A stretch of 9,797 nt of DNA from Candidatus Bathyarchaeota archaeon (GTDB lineage: Archaea > Thermoproteota > Bathyarchaeia > 40CM-2-53-6). Under the pieces are notes generated by a model. The model saw only the letters and a list, made by a program, of their open reading frames with translations, made no database searches and was not told the DNA's origin. This document shows positions 1-6,076 of the stretch, one piece after another. The DNA lies in contig VBBG01000159.1 in the NCBI GenBank assembly GCA_005882905.1, positions 1-9,797 on the forward strand, written 5' to 3'. The first letter of the stretch is position 1. Every line of letters begins with the position of its first letter. Position numbers and translations under genes: made by a program.

Positions 1-2
1 AG

Positions 3-92
3 AAAGGCGAATTCCTCTCTTTGCTGAACACAAAAGAGTACCCACGAGAGTTTCTCAAACAGATTCCAAAGGATAAAGAGACCACTCCGTGA
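3..92 (+). CDS. C-terminal tail of an unidentified protein (partial)
   Basis: An open frame enters from the left edge and ends at TGA 90-92, giving 29 residues that finish ...FLKQIPKDKETTP. The residue mix is typical of a charged soluble C-terminus, and the other two plus-strand frames close earlier. Too little remains to name a family. It ends 60 bases before the zinc-ribbon gene on the same strand, so the two could be co-transcribed, although the next gene has its own strong ribosome binding site. Confidence 0.5.
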   Translation, partial: KGEFLSLLNTKEYPREFLKQIPKDKETTP

Positions 93-140
93 GTGGAAAA
101 CGGCTAAGAAGGTCGCGACGGTCGCAGACAGTTTGAACGA

Positions 141-147
141 GGAGGTG
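141..147 (+). promoter_or_regulatory. Shine-Dalgarno site for the zinc-ribbon gene
   Basis: GGAGGTG lies five bases before ATG 153. It is a near-perfect match to the archaeal anti-Shine-Dalgarno sequence and fixes the start of the downstream gene, whose first zinc knuckle begins at residue 3. Confidence 0.75.
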
Positions 148-152
148 CTCGA

Positions 153-1031
153 ATGTACTGCTTGAAGTGTGGGGCACAGCTACCAGATGACGCCGTTTTC
201 TGCTCCAGGTGCGGAGCAAGCCAGTCCAGCCAGGCGAAGATGACTCAACAAAGCGGCGGTTACGCCAATCCTGTTCAAGTGCTTGCGCCTTCGACAGCGA
301 CATCTTTGAAGTGTCCTAGTTGTGGAGCGCCTATAGCTCCCAAGTTTGGGGAGATGATAATCACGTGCGAATACTGCGGAAGCAGTGTCACACTCGGAAG
401 CTCCGGCTGGGCGAATATTCAGAAGCAGACGATGCTCCCGTTGAGAATCCAGAGCACTGACGACATATCTGCCCGAGTCAGATCGATGATGGATACAGGA
501 TTACTCCATAGGCACTTGCAAGAGTCGTCTAACCTAGAGGAGATGAACTTGTCAGTGGTTCCTTACTGGTTAGTAGCGGCCTCGGCAAGAACCTCGCTAA
601 TTGCGACGGACATGCTGGCCGAAGGCGCGACTGTCGCGACAACCGCGGCTCTGTTCGGAGTCATGGCCGGAATGGGCGGTGGGCGAAGGGGAGGGTTCGG
701 CGGGCCCTTGCTAACTGGTGCGGTGCTCGGATCCATGATGGGAGGCGGCATAGGTGGGGGAGGCCAACGGAGGGCGATGCAGATGGATGATAATTACAAC
801 TTTCCAATAGTCGCGTTGAAAGCTCTGACTTCATACCAGCCCCACGACTACCAGTTCTCCCTCCAAGATAGAACCCTGTTTGACATATCACAATATCCTA
901 AGGGCATCAAGGTCCTGAACGGCGATATCAGCGAGGACTCGGCAAGATACCAAGCGAAAACACTGGTTGATGAGCTTCAGTCACAAAAGGCGCACGCGAA
1001 ATATCATATGATTCAGCAAATACAATCGTAA
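153..1031 (+). CDS. Double zinc-ribbon protein with glycine-rich hydrophobic segment, probably prematurely stopped
   Basis: The 292-residue product carries two zinc ribbons. Ribbon 1 uses Cys3, Cys6, Cys17 and Cys20. After a polar linker, ribbon 2 uses Cys54, Cys57, Cys72 and Cys75 (CPSCG...CEYCG). A region with PYWL near residue 135 follows, then a Gly/Met/Arg-rich, weakly hydrophobic stretch (about residues 170-207) that may associate with membrane or act as a flexible spacer. The start is fixed by a strong Shine-Dalgarno site. The gene ends at TAA 1029-1031, but the same frame continues for 42 more codons with a recognisable domain end (separate entry), so the annotated stop probably truncates the native protein. 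Archaeal proteins with paired zinc ribbons and Trp/Tyr-rich strand repeats are common and mostly uncharacterised. No function is assigned. Confidence 0.85.
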   Translation: MYCLKCGAQLPDDAVFCSRCGASQSSQAKMTQQSGGYANPVQVLAPSTATSLKCPSCGAPIAPKFGEMIITCEYCGSSVTLGSSGWANIQKQTMLPLRIQSTDDISARVRSMMDTGLLHRHLQESSNLEEMNLSVVPYWLVAASARTSLIATDMLAEGATVATTAALFGVMAGMGGGRRGGFGGPLLTGAVLGSMMGGGIGGGGQRRAMQMDDNYNFPIVALKALTSYQPHDYQFSLQDRTLFDISQYPKGIKVLNGDISEDSARYQAKTLVDELQSQKAHAKYHMIQQIQS

Positions 1032-1160
1032 GTGGATGTCTCTGATACGGAATTATTGCTCGCTCCAGTCTGGTTTGTAAGGTACGATCACAAAGGCAAC
1101 AAGACCGTCTTGGTCATTGACGGAAATTCTGGAAGCGCAATCAACAGCATCGGACTTTAG
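1032..1160 (+). pseudogene. In-frame C-terminal extension of the zinc-ribbon protein beyond a TAA
   Basis: Directly after TAA 1029-1031 the same frame runs GTG 1032 to TAG 1158-1160 and encodes 42 residues, including LLLAPVWFVRYDHKG and VLVIDGNSGSAI. This pattern (P-V-W, then an aromatic/basic strand with KG, then DGNSG turn) resembles the strand-turn repeats that close many archaeal zinc-ribbon proteins with PYW motifs, such as the PYWL in the preceding ORF. It is best read as the cut-off end of that protein. GTG 1032 could start a separate peptide, but no Shine-Dalgarno site precedes it. A single base change or a base-calling error would explain the TAA. Confidence 0.6.
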
Positions 1161-1224
1161 CATAGGGCTTGACCCTAGCCTACCGGGTTCTTCATCCGCC
1201 GGGGCCACGGCCATGAAGCAACTC

Positions 1225-1359
1225 TCAACAATTGTGACAAATGCCGAGTTCTCGATCCTTCGGATCTTCTAGTTGTGCTCCACATTTTCTACATCTCTTC
1301 CCCTCGTGGTTAGAGCGCAATCGATGGCCCGTATGATAGAAGTTAGGATACTGCACCAT
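1225..1359 (-). CDS. Small zinc-ribbon ORF
   Basis: The reading frame ends with a single well-formed zinc ribbon: CRKCGAQLEDPKDRELGICHNC has been seen as two CxxC knuckles about a dozen residues apart, finishing one codon before the stop at 1225-1227. Starting at ATG 1359 the product has 44 residues. The frame stays open to another ATG at 1440 (71 residues), but that added N-terminus is rich in Pro/Cys and looks unlike protein. Neither start has a clear Shine-Dalgarno site, so a leaderless start or a decayed gene is possible. It lies alone between the zinc-ribbon gene and the tRNA. The motif is convincing; that this is an expressed gene is less so. Confidence 0.42.
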   Translation of the reverse strand: MVQYPNFYHTGHRLRSNHEGKRCRKCGAQLEDPKDRELGICHNC

Positions 1360-1489
1360 CGGATACCCAATACGAGTCGGGGTGAAGAGGACCCCACAAG
1401 GCACTGAAGGTGGCGGACACGGGCAAGTGCAAGCTCCCATGAGATTTCAAAGAGTGTTCTCGGCCTTTCCACGATAAGAGGATTAGATC

Positions 1490-1508
1490 GAGGGTAGACT
1501 CGACCCTC
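1490..1508. repeat. Short inverted repeat (hairpin)
   Basis: GAGGGT at 1490-1495 pairs with ACCCTC at 1503-1508 across a seven-base loop. It lies 3' of the minus-strand tRNA gene, so it could mark transcript processing or termination, but there is no T-tract and the stem is only six pairs. It may be chance. Confidence 0.3.
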
Positions 1509-1530
1509 TAAGCCCGTTTGGAGAATGAAG

Positions 1531-1613
1531 TGCGGCCGCCGGGATTCGAACCCGGGTTCCCGGCTATCTCCTCATGAGGATGGGAAGCCGGTGTCATAGA
1601 CCAGGCTGCCCGC
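1531..1613 (-). tRNA. tRNA-Gly (anticodon CCC), intron-bearing, with abnormal 5' part
   Basis: Read on the minus strand, the 3' part is a textbook tRNA: T-arm CCGGG-TTCGAAT-CCCGG, acceptor 3' strand CGGCCGC, discriminator A (base 1531), and anticodon stem CCGGC/GCCGG around loop TT-CCC-AA after removal of a 15-base intron. D-loop-like sequence AGCCTGGTCTATGAC is present up to about 1607. Upstream of that, however, the expected acceptor strand GCGGCCG, base U8 and the 5' half of the D-stem (GTC to pair with GAC) are not found. The nearest candidate acceptor strand, GCGGGCA (1613-1607), pairs at five of seven positions but leaves no room for a D-stem. The mature molecule would be about 68 bases, some six or more too short. 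It may be a pseudogene, a fragment left by integration, or a real gene with a small deletion in this assembly. The 5' end given is therefore approximate. Gly identity is supported by the CCC anticodon and the GCGG-type acceptor. Confidence 0.72.
1566..1580 (-). other. tRNA intron in the anticodon loop, 15 bases
   Basis: The insertion sits after position 37. It fits an archaeal bulge-helix-bulge: anticodon stem CCGGC/GCCGG, a three-base bulge ATA on the 3' side, a four-pair central helix TTCC/GGAG, and a three-base bulge CAT on the 5' side. Cutting after the second base of each bulge joins TTCCCA to A and restores a seven-base loop. The intron contains the perfect 12-base palindrome TCCTCATGAGGA, which could fold as an alternative hairpin competing with the splicing fold. 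Confidence 0.7.
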
Positions 1614-1705
1614 CAGTTCTCCGAGACAAGCTAGTCCCAGGCGCTGACTCTGCTGGTGAGGTCCCTCGACAAGCAGAGTGGGCAACAGGTTGACACAGGA
1701 GGATT

Positions 1706-1813
1706 ATGTTGACAGTTGCTGGAAGTTATCCGGTGCTTCGGATCGCGTTCCCTCGATCGGGACGGTATCACTCTCAATCTGAGGATATCCAGATGCCAAT
1801 TCGAGTATCGTGA
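1706..1813 (+). CDS. Possible short ORF (35 codons) behind a strong ribosome binding site
   Basis: AGGAGGA at 1697-1703 precedes ATG 1706 (very close) and TTG 1709 (about six bases from GGAGG, a better distance). The frame encodes a short peptide starting MLTVAGSYPVLRIAF and stops at TGA 1811-1813. No family is recognised. The good Shine-Dalgarno site suggests that translation starts here. The short length, and the membrane-protein frame about 35 bases further on, suggest this may be the front of a broken gene. Low certainty. Confidence 0.25.
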   Translation: MLTVAGSYPVLRIAFPRSGRYHSQSEDIQMPIRVS

Positions 1814-1845
1814 CCAGCAATGCCTATTACCTGAATTAGACATGA

Positions 1846-2049
1846 TACCCCGTCGGATCACTCACGCAGCTCACGGTAAAGCTAGCATTCATTCTTGGGT
1901 CATTTCTAATCCTGTTCCCTTTGCTGCTCCGAACAATTGATGCAGTCGATAACAGCCTGGCTTTCACGTTCATTGCTATTGGCTCACTGGTTGTGATAAT
2001 TGCGGAGCTCAACAGAGTCCGTGTGGAAGAATTATCCCCATTCAACTGA
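1846..2049 (+). pseudogene. Two-helix small membrane protein frame lacking a start codon
   Basis: From 1846 to TGA 2047-2049 the frame encodes two clear membrane segments: LAFILGSFLILFPLLL and, after a short TIDAVDN turn, LAFTFIAIGSLVVIIAEL, followed by the polar tail NRVRVEELSPFN. This layout is typical of small archaeal membrane proteins. No ATG, GTG or TTG lies before the first helix in this frame; TGA at 1843-1845 closes it. ATG 1842 lies in a neighbouring frame just before the run CCCC, and removing one C would join them into a protein of about 68 residues. So this is either a gene with an indel in a homopolymer or a decayed remnant. No function is assigned. Confidence 0.42.
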
Positions 2050-2107
2050 ATAGCGTAGCCTACGGAAGTTGCTCGTCAGCGGTGGCTTCCGGGTCAGACT
2101 TTGTCTT

Positions 2108-4223
2108 TCACTCTGCGAAGTCGGAGGCTTTTGGCGGCTCGAGGGAGAGTCCCTTGCGTTTCCTTATCCCTTCTACTACACTCTGAAGGAGCGATTGTGG
2201 GACCGGCGACCAGCGGGCGAATTCTAATCCCCAGAAGGCCCGGCCTTGTGTCTGGCTCCTCATCACTTCTGACAAGTCGAAGCTCTCTGCTGTTGGAATA
2301 TCGCCTACGACTGAGACAAGGTTTCCTTTCTGGTCCACTGCGACGATCTTGCCTCGCTTCTGAGTAATCACGCTCGTGACCGCACCTAGGAAGTCGTTGG
2401 GAACCCGTGTAGTGATCTTCTGGACCGGCTCCAGTAGAGTTGGCTGGGCTTCGAGAAATCCTGTGAACATGGCTCTGCGTGTCATGGGCATTATCTGGGC
2501 GGGACCGCGGTGAACAGGATCCTCGTGCAGCGCGACATCAGTAATCTTGACCTTCAATCCTCTGATCTGCTCGTATGCGATCGGCCCCTCCTTCAAGCCC
2601 CACCGATATCCGGCGAGGATCATGTCTCGGACCTCTTGCATGTACTGCGCCCCTTTTGTCAGCCCGCAGCTGCTTGGCCATGTCTGCCTTGTCCATGTAC
2701 TCGCTGATCTTGCCCGCCTTGATCAGCTCCATGACCTGCTCCTCAAGAGGCTCGACTTCGAGGTAGATCTTATTGTGCCGGTTGGGCGACTTGCCTTCGA
2801 TAGGTCCGGCCTTTCCGCGGATTGCTTCACGGTAGATTACGATCGGCTTAGAGGTGACGATCTCCAGACCGGTCTTGGTGATGAGTGTATTTGCGATCTC
2901 CAGATGGAGTGTTCCCATGCCCGAGATGAGATACTCCCCCGTCTCCTCGTTAATGCTCGTGACGAGGTTAGGGTCCTCCAATGACAATTTCCTGAGAGTG
3001 TCGACGAGCTTCGGTAGGTCTCTGTTGAACTTGGGCTCGACAGCTATCGTCACGACTGGCTCGGTGACGTAGTGGACTGCTTCGAAAGGTATGACCTGCT
3101 TGACCGAAGCGATCGTCTCTCCTGCCTTCACGTTTTCGAGACCGAGTAGTGCTGGGATGTTTCCCGCGCTGAGCTTCCCAACGATTTCTCGCTGTGGACC
3201 CATGTAGATGGCCACCTGCTGGACTCGTCCTTGGGCGTGGGAGTTGATCAGGTAAACAGGCTCCCCGTCGGTGACGGTGCCTGAGAACAATCGTCCAGTG
3301 GCGACGACGCCGGCTTGTGGGTCCACCACGATATTGACGACCGACATTAGCACTGGGCCCTTGTCGTCGCATTTGATCATGGCTTGGCCGAACTCGCTTG
3401 TCGGGTCGCCATGCCATATCTTGGGGATCCTGTAGACCTGAGCCAAGTGGGGCGGAGGCATTACCTCTATGGCCATCCCGAGGATCGCTTCGTGGATCGG
3501 TGCGTTGGTCTTCAAGTCCTCAACCTTGTTGTTGAGATACGCGTCCACAACGTCGGTGAACTTGATCCCCTTCTTCCGAGCAACTTCGAAGTTGAATCCC
3601 CACCGGTCTTTCGCGCTACCCATTGCGACTGTGTTGCTGGCGAAGCTGACCTTCCACTTCTCCTTGAATTCGGGCTCCGCGTAGAGGTCAAGAAGTCCGT
3701 TGAAGTCTTTGATGATCCGCGCGATTCTCTCCTGGATCTGTTCGGGGCTCAGTTTCAACTCCTTGATCAAACGGTCAATCTTGTTGATGTAGAGAACCGG
3801 CCGGACCCGTTCCTCGAGTGCCTGGCGAGTCACGGTCTCGGTCTGGACCATGACCTCCTCGACAGAGTCAACGACTACTACGGCCCCGTCGATCGCTCGG
3901 AGCGATCGGGTTACCTTTCCCGAGAAATCAACGTGCCCCGGGGTATCAATGAGATTAATGACATAGGGTGTTCCTCCATGCTCGTAGTAGAGGCTGACAT
4001 TTGCAGCCTTGATCGTCATCTGACGCTTCTGTTCCTCTTCCATGAAGTCCATAGCGAGCGCGGTCCCCGCGAGTGCCGGGGACAGCAATCCAGCGCCTGC
4101 GAGCAAGCTGTCAGTCATCGTCGTCTTGCCATGGTCTACGTGTGCGATGATGCCGATATTGCGGATCTGGTCTTTGTTGGAAACGATTTTGAGAATGTCC
4201 GCTGAGCTCTTGAATCGGGGCAA
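2108..4223 (-). CDS. fusA: Translation elongation factor 2 (aEF-2), frame-disrupted near 2660
   Basis: This is the GTPase that drives ribosomal translocation. The first 521 residues are classic aEF-2: P-loop AHVDHGKTT (28-35), switch I with EEEQKRQMTIK (62-72), DTPGH (93-97), NKID (147-150), domain II from about 270, domain III from about 385, and the start of domain IV. Translation starts at TTG 4223, giving MPRFK, the usual family N-terminus, behind an AGGT-type site. At about 2660 the frame shifts: ...MAKQLRA in one frame is followed by TKGAQYMQEVRD in another, running to TGA 2108-2110. The second part holds the diphthamide loop LHEDPVHRGPAQI, with the modifiable His at codon 2510-2512, and domain V. 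The joined product is about 704 residues against the usual 730 or so. The stretch normally between KQLR and KGAQY (GWD...WAID-like) is absent, so bases are missing as well as the frame being broken. An essential gene should not be broken, so an assembly fault or a second copy elsewhere is likely. Confidence 0.93.
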
Positions 4224-4270
4224 CGGTTCTACCTATCTTCTTGAAGAGAACGGTCGAGTTCCCGGACTCT

Positions 4271-4280
4271 CTATTATTTG
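4271..4280 (-). promoter_or_regulatory. Candidate TATA box for EF-2
   Basis: The minus strand reads CAAATAATAG about 50 bases before the TTG start. An archaeal start site some 25 bases downstream would leave a leader of roughly 25 bases with room for the AGGT ribosome site. It lies in the 155-base gap between EF-2 and the divergent GcvH-TusA gene. Confidence 0.35.
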
Positions 4281-4365
4281 TTTCCCGGAACAGATCTAAG
4301 AACTAATACCGACCAGACACTTGTCTTCTGATGAAGGACAGGGGGTCGTAGTGTCAAGCTGTTGA

Positions 4366-4372
4366 AGGTGAT
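4366..4372 (+). promoter_or_regulatory. Shine-Dalgarno site deciding a TTG start
   Basis: AGGTGAT matches the archaeal anti-Shine-Dalgarno complement and stands six bases before TTG 4379. There is no ATG or GTG in that frame between this site and the TAG at 4349-4351, so TTG is the start. Confidence 0.7.
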
Positions 4373-4378
4373 TACTGG

Positions 4379-5044
4379 TTGGAAATAGATCACTGTATCT
4401 TCCCCGACGAACTTCTCTACGACGTAGGGAATAACACGTGGCTCAGAATCGACAGCGATAAGGAAGTGACCGTAGGTGTGACAAGCCTTCTCTCTGCAGT
4501 AGCTGGTAAGCTAATCAGAGTAAAGCTGAAGCCATCAGGAGCCACGATCAAGAGAGGGCAGAGTCTGGGAACTCTGGAGAGCGAAAGGTTTGTTGGCCCG
4601 GTCCCATCACCAGTATCCGGGGAGTTGGTTCAGACCAATCAGAGATCTGTTGATCTACCGAGAACAATCAACGATTCACCGTATGAACAGGGCTGGATCG
4701 CAAGGATAAAGCCCATGCAGTTTTTCACAGAGAAGATCCTACTGTCGAAGATCCAAGACGCCAAGGTTCCACTTACTGAGAAGATAGTCCAACTCCGGGT
4801 GCGATGTTTCAAAGCTTTTCCTGATCGCGAGATGTACGAGATCGGAACAGAATGCTCAGCCGTCCTTGTCCGGCTCAGCGAGGAACTGTCAGCAATGAGG
4901 ATTGGAGAGGCGATTCACCTCGTCTCAGATGATCCAACCGCCTACGTTGAGATGATCGCCTGGACCGACAGAACGGGACAGAGCCTCGCCGACTGGAGGA
5001 AAGAGGGAGAGCTGTTCCATTTCATTGTGAAGAAAGTTCGGTAA
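4379..5044 (+). CDS. GcvH-like (lipoyl-type) domain fused to a TusA-like domain
   Basis: Residues 1-111 follow the glycine-cleavage H protein fold: TVGVTSLLSAVAGKL (31-45), ESERFVGPVPSPVSGE (67-82), the TN of the sandwich turn (86-87), and LPRTINDSPYEQGWIARI (93-110). At the place of the lipoylated lysine (family ES-x-K-A) the sequence has E67-S68-E69-R70-F71, so no lysine is available. The C-terminal part from about 134 resembles TusA/SirA sulfur carriers: Cys159 in the position of the CPxP cysteine (here ECSAV, prolines lost), then MRIGEAIHLVSDDPTA (173-188), AWTDRTGQSL and a closing HFIVKK strand. TusA passes persulfide sulfur, and H-protein-like carriers (LbpA) serve sulfur oxidation by sHdr, so a joint sulfur-handling role is inferred. 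The convergent neighbour is a sulfurtransferase. The frame is intact, with a TTG start fixed by its ribosome site. Confidence 0.75.
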   Translation: MEIDHCIFPDELLYDVGNNTWLRIDSDKEVTVGVTSLLSAVAGKLIRVKLKPSGATIKRGQSLGTLESERFVGPVPSPVSGELVQTNQRSVDLPRTINDSPYEQGWIARIKPMQFFTEKILLSKIQDAKVPLTEKIVQLRVRCFKAFPDREMYEIGTECSAVLVRLSEELSAMRIGEAIHLVSDDPTAYVEMIAWTDRTGQSLADWRKEGELFHFIVKKVR

Positions 5045-5064
5045 AAAAAGGCCGCCGAGAAAAA
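5043..5064 (-). terminator. T-rich archaeal terminator after the sulfurtransferase
   Basis: On the minus strand the 49-base gap between the two convergent genes carries TTTTT followed by TTTTTTT, separated by the GC-rich CTCGGCGGCC. Archaeal RNA polymerase stops at such oligo-T runs. The tract lies 30-50 bases after the TAA at 5094-5096. The plus-strand gene has no matching T-run here. Confidence 0.5.
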
Positions 5065-5093
5065 GTGGCAGGGTATTCTAGGGATCTGGAGTG

Positions 5094-5969
5094 TTATGCT
5101 GGAATGGTCTGTGGTGTCGTCGGTGCTGGTTTCTCGATGGGATTTCGGACGAGATTACCCCATTCCGTCCAGGAGCCGTCGTAGTTGCGAACCTTCGGGT
5201 ATCCTAGCAGGTACTTGAGTACGAACCATGTGAAGCTGGACCGTTCTCCGATTCTGCAGTATGCTATGACGTCCTTGTCGGCCGTGACTCCTTGGGCCTC
5301 GTAGAGTCTCTTGATCTCATCGTAGGGTTTGAAGACCCCGTCTGCGTTGACTGCCTGGCTCCAGGGTATGTTTACTGCTCCGGGAATGTGTCCGCCTCGC
5401 TGTGCGTGCTCTGTTGGATATTCAGGCGGAGCCAAGATTTCTCCAGTGTATTCTTTGGGGCTACGTACATCTACTAGCTTGACGCCGGGCTTGTTGTAGA
5501 GGTCGAGGGCCTGGCGTAGGTAGACGCGGATGCTCTCGTCAGGGTTGGAGGCTTTGAACGTGGCTCGGGCGTATTGTGGGGTGTCCTTTGTGAGGGGCTT
5601 GTCTTCGTCGATCCATTTCTTGCGTCCGCCGTTCATGAGGACCGTGTTCTTGACGCCGTAGTATTGGAGGTCCCAGAATGCGTATGCTGCGAACCAGTTG
5701 TTGAAGTCGCCGTAGAGGACTATCTTCGTGTCGTTCGAGATTCCATGCTGGCCGAATAGCTCCTCTATCTGTTCCTTCGTTGGTATGTCGCGTTGGAGGG
5801 GATGGTTGAGGTCTTTGCGCCAGTCGAAGAGCACCGCGCCGGGGATATGCCCGAGCTGATAGTTTGCTGTCGGGTCATAGTCGACTTCCACGATTCTAGT
5901 CTTGGGGTCGTTGAGGTGTTCATGTACCCATTCGGTGTTTACCAGCACTTCGGGCTGTGCATATGACAT
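5094..5969 (-). CDS. sseA: Thiosulfate sulfurtransferase (tandem rhodanese)
   Basis: The 291-residue protein has two rhodanese domains. It transfers a sulfane sulfur, typically from thiosulfate, to an acceptor through a cysteine persulfide. The N-terminal domain (about 5-130) has the GHIPGAVLFDW signature (40-50), but its active loop reads YGDFNNWFA with no cysteine, as in non-catalytic first domains. The C-terminal domain (about 150-275) has GHIPGAVNIPW (193-203) and the catalytic loop CRIGERS (238-244) with Cys238. CRxGxRS/T loops point to thiosulfate rather than 3-mercaptopyruvate (CGSGVT) as donor. A Pro-rich tail ends the protein. The length is normal for the family and there is no signal peptide, so it is cytoplasmic. 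ATG 5967-5969 is well placed behind a TATA-like element. It is convergent with the TusA-containing gene, a possible sulfur acceptor. Confidence 0.92.
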   Translation of the reverse strand: MSYAQPEVLVNTEWVHEHLNDPKTRIVEVDYDPTANYQLGHIPGAVLFDWRKDLNHPLQRDIPTKEQIEELFGQHGISNDTKIVLYGDFNNWFAAYAFWDLQYYGVKNTVLMNGGRKKWIDEDKPLTKDTPQYARATFKASNPDESIRVYLRQALDLYNKPGVKLVDVRSPKEYTGEILAPPEYPTEHAQRGGHIPGAVNIPWSQAVNADGVFKPYDEIKRLYEAQGVTADKDVIAYCRIGERSSFTWFVLKYLLGYPKVRNYDGSWTEWGNLVRNPIEKPAPTTPQTIPA

Positions 5970-6002
5970 ATGTTATATCAACCGCCGAGCATAACATTCG
6001 TC

Positions 6003-6010
6003 ATATTAAG
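6003..6010 (-). promoter_or_regulatory. Candidate TATA box for the sulfurtransferase
   Basis: The minus strand reads CTTAATAT, centred about 37 bases before the ATG. With the usual 25-base spacing, transcription would start about 10 bases before the ATG, giving a nearly leaderless message. This fits the absence of a well-spaced Shine-Dalgarno site. The upstream kinase gene runs in the same direction, so this separates the two units. Confidence 0.45.
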
Positions 6011-6076
6011 CACTTTCCATGATACGATTAGGATCGCAGCTTCGCGCTGCTGGGAGTCTGCTCCTCACACAGTCTT

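Noticed and set aside
1716..1940. 74-residue plus-strand open frame
   Set aside because: Composition is not protein-like and it runs out of frame through the clear two-helix membrane segment; the membrane frame is preferred.
2968..3417. 149-residue minus-strand frame within EF-2
   Set aside because: Very Arg-rich, out-of-frame reading of EF-2 domain II/III.
3384..4205. 273-residue plus-strand open frame across the EF-2 gene
   Set aside because: It is antisense to strongly conserved EF-2 domains I-II and shows no domain; it is a shadow of the codon bias on the other strand.
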